From the NCBI GenBank assembly GCA_032717465.1, contig CM064663.1:14200989-14264988 (forward strand): a stretch of DNA of 64,000 nucleotides. The letters are read 5' to 3'. Numbering within the stretch: the stretch's first letter is position 1; each line of letters begins with the position of its first letter. The position numbers and the translations under genes are program-made. This document shows positions 36,101 to 41,249 of the stretch, in pieces. The stretch comes from Coenobita brevimanus (lineage: Eukaryota; Arthropoda; Malacostraca; Decapoda; Coenobitidae). Under the pieces are notes generated by a model that did no database searches, was not told the DNA's origin, and saw nothing but the letters and a program-made list of their open reading frames with translations.

Positions 36101-39077
36101 CCTATAGAGCTATAGTATTTTTATTTGGTCTTTCTCTATACAGTTTATTACAGCACATTCCTTGCATTTATCCAATTGTAGTACAGGAATAATAAAGTTA
36201 CCCAGCTGTCTGAATATATGATACCCAATGTATTGAACAATTTTCAAAGTGCTATAGGATGTGCAAATCTAGTCCACGTATTAAGGCAGACACTGGAGGA
36301 AGCATAAGCGAAAGACCGTACGTCAGTGATCTGCTTGGAGAACAAGGCATGTGGAAGTGAATAAGGTTACGAGAGCGGTGAGCACAAAAGTAAACAAAAA
36401 AAAAGAGAAAAAAGTAAACCCGGACGATGTATTACGTGGTACTTGAGAACATCATTTACTGATTCTTTCAGTGTTGCCCTGCTTCTGAACAATCAGGGCT
36501 GAAAGTACCATATCGAAGGATTTGAATAAAACACCCGCTGCTGAGTGAAAACTAAATCAATGTGACGTGTTGGTTAATGAGGGGAAAACAGAACTGAGAG
36601 TTTAAGAACCTTGATGCAGCGATAGAGCATAACCAAAGGGCCCAGCATTAACTTACGTTTCAGTTTCATCCAACATCTTTTCATCCAAACGTTTGTTCTT
36701 TGGTATCTCACCTGTCAACTACTTTGACCAGCTCCTCAACTGTCTCTGGTCTGGGTGGTAGGCTTGGGAGGGTGAGGGAAGCGATGAGACTGGCTCGATA
36801 TGCTGTGCCCACCACCACACTGAAGAACAACCAAGTGCCGACCAGGATGTGGTTGGAGTGGCTGGTTGAGAGGCGTCCGTATAGTCCCTGGCCCAACAGG
36901 GTGCCCACAGACTCCATCACCACCGACCCAGTACTCAGCACTCCATGCCGCGTTTGCCACGCTTTCCTCCTCGTAATCTGTAAAACATACATATACAGTG
37001 ATATACGTACATATACAATTATATGAATGTGTTGCTGTTTATTGTGTCATAGGGGCGAGCAGTGATGTTTCGGACAGTGGAATGGTTATGATAATACGAG
37101 CCATGAAAGAAAGTGCACCTCCTCGCATCTGCTACCGTCAGGAAGACACAATTCTAATGAGGTCATTCGCACTTTTTTTTTTTTTTTTTTTTTTTTTGGC
37201 GGAGCTGCTTGGTATGTCCCGTTTCGTAAAGTAATTATGATCTTTTTCTGCATTTCTTAATGCAATTTTTCGGCTACATATTGCACACTCAAAAATAGTG
37301 AAAATGTCATGGAATAGACAGATACTGTTTATAGTGAAGGTATGATGTATTATTCATTATTTTAGGGTTCATATGATTAGGAATGGCTATAGTTCTTTCT
37401 TCGTCGAAAAAGGGAGACCAAAATAAAACTGTATGAAAACAAAATTAATTAACAATTCCATGCTGTGGTTTCAAGAAATCAACAAGTGTGAAGTAGCCTA
37501 CCACTTACATGACAGTGGTGGCTGTAGTATAGGCTCGGGGTGGAAGTAACAATCCGAACCCATTCTTTACTCATCTGTACCATTAATATATATTCCAGCA
37601 AAGTGTTTAAGGATATGTTGTATAAAAACAGCAATATACTGTATATTCTTTAATTTCTTATTGCATGAATCTCACATCATCCAAGAAGGGTCATTGTACT
37701 TGTAGCTGTAAAATGAAACAAATACTTTTCCATTATATGTCTTTATCGCTCACTCTGATTTTCACCTGTGAGTCTCATGTCAAACAGTCACTTGAACCTA
37801 TCCTCTGGAGTTAACTGGAAAAGATAACAGAATTAACCTGACCAAGGCAGTGTTCATGGTGCCAGAATAAGCAACTGTCTCCACTGACACATTCATCTAA
37901 ATATAAATCTTATACTGTTGGCTCATGTTACATAAAAGGGAAGAAAAAGAAAACGCGACCATGACAGGGTTAAATGTATCATTGTCCTCGGTGAGTATAA
38001 AACAATAAAGAACAATGGCAACAGACAGATATGGCACAATACGGGACTTCGCTAAAATGAAAAACCATATTGTGCTTCGCTAGAGTAAAGCACATTTGTA
38101 TAAAAATCCTGAAGGAACTAAACAGAAGTACTTCCTTGTGAAAATATATTTTCGTGTGTAACTAACACTGGAAGACGACCCCGGGCTGCCAATTGAGTAT
38201 GTCCCACGCCTAACTTATTTATGATAAACAACAACCACAACAACAACAGCAATAATAATTATAATAATAATATTAATGATAATAACAACATAAGGAACCG
38301 TTTTCTGCTCCCTGTTATTACCAATACTGGATGTGCCTGTGCATAACCACTTGCATGCTTACCTTGACAAGTGTGAAGCAGACAGTCAGCGTACAAGCCA
38401 AGACACCGATCCACACTTGGCCACTCAGTGGGTAGCAGAGGCTCAGCCAACTGGGTGTTATGACTGGCGTGGCCAGGGCGAATTTACCAGCAGTTTGATC
38501 ATAGATGAAAGTGAAATCCCATCTGGAAACATTGGTATAATTAAAGAGGCTACATCTGTAGATGTTATAGCCATTTGTTCCATCTAACCATAGGAAAGAA
38601 ATTGTTTCGAACAAAAATAATAGTAGTAGTAGTAGTAGTAGTAGTAATAGTAGTAATAATAATAGTAATAATAATAAATTATTAATAATAAAAATAATGT
38701 TATAATAATAATATCAATAATAACAAAAATAATAATACGGTTTTTAAGAATGAAAGTAAAGCATTCGGAATCCAGATGCTAATTGCCCACCAAAATATAC
38801 TGTTGGACAAGTCCAAGATTTTGGCCATATCTTGATACCCTGAAGGATTCATGTTAATAGCTCAAGCCGATTATGAGATATAATGGTGCTAAAGGCGGGT
38901 GATAAAAATAGTTGACCTTTGGCAGTCATTTTGGTGACCTTGACCTTGACCCCGTGTGGCGACTTTTGAACTCGGCCAATATTTTGGCCATATCTTGAGG
39001 CCCTGAAGGTTTCATGTTGATAGCTCAAGCCGTTCATGAGGTGCAATGGGAACACAGATACACACACACACGCACAT

Positions 39078-39141
<64 letters not shown>

Positions 39142-39557
39142 AGGCAGGGAAAAACATTATTGCTCCACTTCGTAAGGTGGGCGATAACTAGAGGCCCTCC
39201 CAACGGGGGAATCACACCACCCGCAAGCCGATACATATCTAGCGCGGCTTGGAATATGACCTTGACCTTGACCTACTTTCATCAATTTCTAACTTGTAGG
39301 TTTTCATCCCTACTACACACCTGTAAAATTTTGTGATGATATCTTGAGCGGTTGCAAAGTTATCATGGTAACAGACACACAGAGCTTGACCTACTTTCAC
39401 CAATTTCGAACTCATTATCGATTTTTTATCTACTACAGACCTGTAAAACTTTGTAATGATATCTTGAGCGGTTGCGAAGTTATGTGCCAACAGAAACACT
39501 GACAGACGGAAAGAAAGACGGACAGATTGAAAACAATACCAGCTTCGCTATCACAGA

Positions 39558-39607
<50 letters not shown>

Positions 39608-40521
39608 TTACAACTGAAACTGAAGTCCCATCTGGAAACTACCGAAATATTACAGATTTTTTTTTTACATTTCCAGCTTCATCATCTTCCCATGGCTCCA
39701 TGCATACCCTCCAGATCATTTCCTTTACCATCGAACATTGTCAGACTACAAGAAGCTATGGTATATTATTTACAACTCCATCATCATCTTCCCATCCATC
39801 TATCCTTCCCAGTTCTGTTTATTATGTTGGGAAGACGAAAATAACCAAGAATTAGGCGCAGGTAAAATATTTTTCTCTTTGGACGCACTGCCAGTCTATA
39901 ACATGTTGATACTGACATTTTTGTTTTCATCGGCTGAAATAAGATTCTTTTTAAAAGATGAGTTAACCGAGCCAGTTTCTAACCCCTTCATTATGGGATG
40001 GACTTTCTTAGGCTTACTATTGTTGCTTAGTAACATAAGTGGACCAAAGGAAGTGTTATTATTCTGAACAAGCAAAAGAAGGCAATATATACAGAATGCA
40101 GTTCCACATTTGTAGGCAGTCATTAGAAGAATGCTCTTGACTTTTGTGCACTGACAGATTAATTTTTTAGTTACTTCACTTCAGCAAGTAAAACAAAATT
40201 CAAAAATTATTTTCCTCATCACTTAAGTTATCTATAATTAATAAGACATTAGGCAATTTCAGATTAGATAGGCTATCTCTATCTTTTGACAATATATAGC
40301 TTTTCTTTGCTGCATAAAACTATCTGGAATTGAACCGGATTATCAACAACAACAGTTAACACTGCAGTGCAAAGGTTACCCTTAGCTTAGAATCTCACCT
40401 CTCTAGTTCTTGTGGAAGAACAGCATATACCACTGTTGCCATGAATGTTTTACGAATCTGCACCTGATCTGTCACCTGCAAGTAAATATAACATTAAAAT
40501 ACATAAATGAAAGACCCAGCT

Positions 40522-40614
<93 letters not shown>

Positions 40615-41172
40615 TCGTGTGTCATTTTTACCATAAATTCTTTCAGGGAAATGTTTCGAAGTAAAAGTTATGATGTAGCATTCCTGAAATCTGATCAACA
40701 AGATGCCCTTCCTAATTTGAAAGAAGCTGATCATATTAGTGCATAATAAAGTACGAGCCAAAGGCTCCAAGTATAATAATGTATTGTTCTTCCTAGGAAG
40801 AACGATAAAAAAATCGTCACGTTTATTTCGAGATGTCTGGACTGGACACATAGTTTAAAAGTTTAGAGGTCATAGGCAGTGTGAAATACAGAATGATGAC
40901 AGTTCCTGATTTATTTTTATACACGAGGACTGAGAACACTGGTAACCCTTGCCAACAGGAAAGGGGACTAGGGTTCACTGCTTGGCGGATGTTATATGGC
41001 TTCCGTTATTGGGGAGGAACAGAGGCATTCACTTCAGAAGAGTAATGATCTTTGAAATGTCAGTAAAATATGGTAGGATATGCAACGCTTCAGTGAAGTG
41101 CGAGAAGCACCCTGCCACAAAGAAGCAGGGGGATGACAGGAAGTTATTCCTTTACCTCCACTGTGTTTTGAA

Positions 41173-41249
<77 letters not shown>

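Noticed and set aside
37966..37973. agggttaaa as a possible right end of a TTAA element.
   Set aside because: No partner terminus was found upstream and no family similarity.
39012..39236. Cys/Val-repeat protein on the minus strand.
   Set aside because: It is a translation of the (CA)n microsatellite.
40410..40851. Poly-Ile/Tyr frames on both strands.
   Set aside because: They are translations of the (TA)n microsatellite, overlapping a real short receptor exon on the minus strand.
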